Assembly (NCBI GenBank): GCA_003542955.1
Contig: DPJP01000105.1
Coordinates: 20,218 to 28,214 of the forward strand
Direction: 5' to 3'
Source of the DNA: Armatimonadota bacterium
Lineage (GTDB): Bacteria > Armatimonadota > Zipacnadia > Zipacnadales > UBA11051
DNA: 7,997 nt
The position numbers were made by a program, and so were the translations under genes. This document shows, in pieces, positions 7,101 to 7,997 of this stretch. Position 1 is the stretch's first letter. Each line of letters opens with the position of its first letter. Under the pieces are notes generated by a model. That model saw only the letters and a list, made by a program, of their open reading frames with translations. It ran no database searches and was not told where the DNA came from.

Positions 7101-7997
7101 GCACAGGACATCTTCGACCCGGCGCGCGCGCTCAATATCGACCTCGCGCGGCTGACGCTGGTCAACAACATGCAGAACACCGGCGTCCCCTATGACCTCT
7201 ACAACCTCGCCGACATCCCCCTGCTCGAGCAATCCGGCCTGCTCAACCAGTACAGGCTCTGCATCTTCCTGAACCCGTTCTACCTGACTCCCGATGAGCG
7301 CCAATCGCTCGAGTTGTGCAAGAGCGATGGTCGCGTGCTGGTGTGGCTCTGGGCGCCGGGCATCGCGCAGGTCGGCAAGGCCCTGTCGCCTGAACTCGTC
7401 ACCGATGTCACCGGCATCAGCGGCATTAACTGGAAGAAGCGGCGTGTGGCCCCCGTGTGCCGCATCAGCGCCCCCGAGCATCCGCTGTTCGCGGGGATGC
7501 CGGCGGGGGAGGATATCGCCCCGGTGCCCTATCCGCCCGGCTCGACCTGGGAGCGCTACGGCAATGAGATCGGCCCGGTGCTCTACGTCGACCCCGCCGC
7601 GGCGGGCGACGCGGAGGTTCTCGGCTCGTACGTGGTCGACGGGGCCCTGCGCGAGGATATGGGCGCGCTCTGCCTGCGGGAGGTCAGGCAGGGCGGTGCG
7701 TTGCAGTGGGCTTCCTTCTACAGCGCGGTACCGTACCTCTCCCGCACGATGCTGCGCAACCTCGCGCGCTACGCGGGCGCCCACGTCTACCGCGACTCCG
7801 AGGACATCCTGTATACGGACCGGCACTTCGTGTGCATCCACACCGGGGCGCAGCCGGCGACCGACACCCTGCACCTGCCGCGCACGACGCCGGTGTATGA
7901 CATCTTCGCGCGCGTGATCGTCTCCGATAGCACCGACACCGTGCAACTCGACATCCCGCCCTACACCACGGCGCTGTACTACCTCGGCGACCCGGCG
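4185..7997 (+). CDS. Secreted multidomain GH42-like glycoside hydrolase with F5/8 type C domain, 3' truncated by window end
   Basis: The frame is open without a stop for 1271 codons to the last base. A signal peptide (MRTILAALAALTLTGIVSA, cleaved before Q20) shows export. Domains in order: an F5/8 type C-like beta-sandwich (about 22-161, with 'ADANPATGW' and 'VSEFEVFG'); a jelly-roll-like module resembling the N-terminal lectin-like part of alpha-L-rhamnosidases (about 174-331); an Ig-like beta domain (about 350-476); and a TIM barrel (about 505-950). In the barrel, 'GRAGENYWGG' carries E666, the likely acid/base; FRDFLIRKYGTDERLQAAW (705-723) is a typical GH42 segment; and 'LPIYEQDTRTYL' carries E875, the likely nucleophile. 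A GH42 trimerisation/GATase-like domain (about 961-1059, ending 'LVWLWAPG') and a C-terminal beta region follow. GH42 enzymes remove terminal galactose or arabinose with retention. This protein belongs to a divergent relative often labelled beta-galactosidase in environmental genomes, so the substrate is open. The gene diverges from the lyase gene. The stop is probably not far beyond the window. Confidence 0.8.
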   Translation, partial: MRTILAALAALTLTGIVSAQTEVNLALVANGGMPTALASAPNMAFSAQKAADANPATGWVSEAGVYPIWLRIEWRKPERIDRISLSQFPGSPFQDVGAIGEYSLEVLRAGEWVPVATGQAGPADQPQVALLAQPVETTAVRLIVNSGAAARVAVSEFEVFGPKPVLPMDYAPKWKGGFIWAEPSLVVPRREPTTCYLRRSFTIEDPATIREAWLAVCAFDRLNALWINTHPVADHISYAGGALRLPEVRQVPRELFVAGENVICAAAEDLYEVGSRGLLAELVIAYADGTRTVIPTDTEWKGHHDQGVVPDWRKPGFNERGWANCTVVGGPNGSWHWAWNTLHPVMAPEETLTVTGITLDPAHPAPGATARCTVSFECERQLSTDYAVILRLGQHSFIRNHDFELWGSVIAPEQARTSTWGPGAHSVTIELEVPAEAPRETPATLLVSIPEKAAGLQCNLGGCRADAYGVHFSIPVNRGPVTDRPRATDFPGAEIRSLNGNPTLHVAGRPTSPVLWASSYGNYRRFAEYASTGVKLYRLNIEGDVIVPDDEADRYYPWWFEQIDRIFESALSIDPDLLLLPAVQMDPSPQVLFDDPSEQMLSGRGQLVIPLAYYVPDRGQVRPTFMSQDWRRRGAEGLKRLVEHMRAQPYAGNIVGVCLFAGRAGENYWGGNEFNVFMNEQGAYDAKSRAEWTIGDFSMAARRTFRDFLIRKYGTDERLQAAWRDENARFDDVLDPAEFQREAVCNVLTRADKPADAGAMRDPLEPGVGAMPMDYLQCFSEAMIDTFAAWGQGVKEASDNKLIAGCFYGYAIPEVFTSVPGFGGHGAVTRACETPSLDFYVAPAEYDGSRRAGGHYWHHNIIDSLRLHNKLPIYEQDTRTYLAEMMPKTFSLQETLSVLKRDCAKCITDGAGWWWLEFASEQRGAAAREWFIDEDIQAFAGHIKRVNDFAMTLPDRGPAAQVAVFYHGPTVTAQDIFDPARALNIDLARLTLVNNMQNTGVPYDLYNLADIPLLEQSGLLNQYRLCIFLNPFYLTPDERQSLELCKSDGRVLVWLWAPGIAQVGKALSPELVTDVTGISGINWKKRRVAPVCRISAPEHPLFAGMPAGEDIAPVPYPPGSTWERYGNEIGPVLYVDPAAAGDAEVLGSYVVDGALREDMGALCLREVRQGGALQWASFYSAVPYLSRTMLRNLARYAGAHVYRDSEDILYTDRHFVCIHTGAQPATDTLHLPRTTPVYDIFARVIVSDSTDTVQLDIPPYTTALYYLGDPA

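Noticed and set aside
4922..7692. A 14-base exact direct repeat, ggaggtcaggcagg, at 4922-4935 and 7679-7692
   Set aside because: Both copies are in frame and encode EVRQ in unrelated domains of one GC-rich gene; similarity stops at once outside the word, so chance plus codon bias explains it.
5184..7946. A 920-residue minus-strand ORF antisense to the GH42-like gene
   Set aside because: It is exactly in codon register with the plus-strand gene, so it can only be broken by TTA, CTA or TCA codons in that gene, which are rare at this GC content; its end at 5184 is precisely a TCA serine codon. The translation is rich in R, G, A and V without domain-like patterns, whereas the plus-strand protein has a signal peptide, a ribosome binding site and recognisable domains.

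Overview
The window reads as a GC-rich chromosomal segment of an uncultured, saccharolytic bacterium. Its three genes all look like exported carbohydrate-active or carbohydrate-binding proteins of types common in Planctomycetota, Lentisphaerota/Kiritimatiellota, Armatimonadota and related environmental phyla. The phylum cannot be fixed from this sequence: there is no rRNA, ribosomal protein or other marker gene. The intergenic DNA is full of short C+G-rich repeats, which also suits such genomes.

Layout. (1) 1-450, plus strand: the C-terminal end of a right-handed beta-helix protein whose start lies upstream. (2) 451-753: a convergent intergenic region made largely of repeats. It holds a 14-bp tandem duplication over the stop codon of the first gene, a long imperfect hairpin, and several 9-bp-periodic arrays built on (T)TCGCG. 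(3) 754-3759, minus strand: a complete 1001-residue exported heparinase II/III-type protein with an N-terminal four-cysteine zinc-ribbon-like module and a conserved HxH/D/H metal-site pattern. (4) 3760-4184: a divergent intergenic region. About 200 bp next to the lyase gene show nothing recognisable; then comes a second cluster of the same repeat family, ending 23 bp before the ribosome binding site of the next gene. (5) 4185 to the window end, plus strand: a very large secreted multidomain protein of at least 1271 residues, open to the last base. It has a signal peptide, an F5/8 type C (discoidin-like) domain, a jelly-roll-like module, an Ig-like beta domain, a GH42-related TIM barrel with two candidate catalytic glutamates, a beta-galactosidase-trimerisation/GATase-like domain and a C-terminal beta region.

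Together the genes suggest a locus for breaking down a uronate-containing polysaccharide: a lyase-type enzyme, a beta-helix protein and an exo-acting GH42-like hydrolase carrying binding domains. This is inferred from families and proximity. No SusC/SusD pair, sulfatase, transporter or regulator is in the window. The most unusual feature is not a gene: the lyase gene is bracketed by two clusters of one composite non-coding repeat family, one in its 3' convergent gap and one in its 5' divergent gap.
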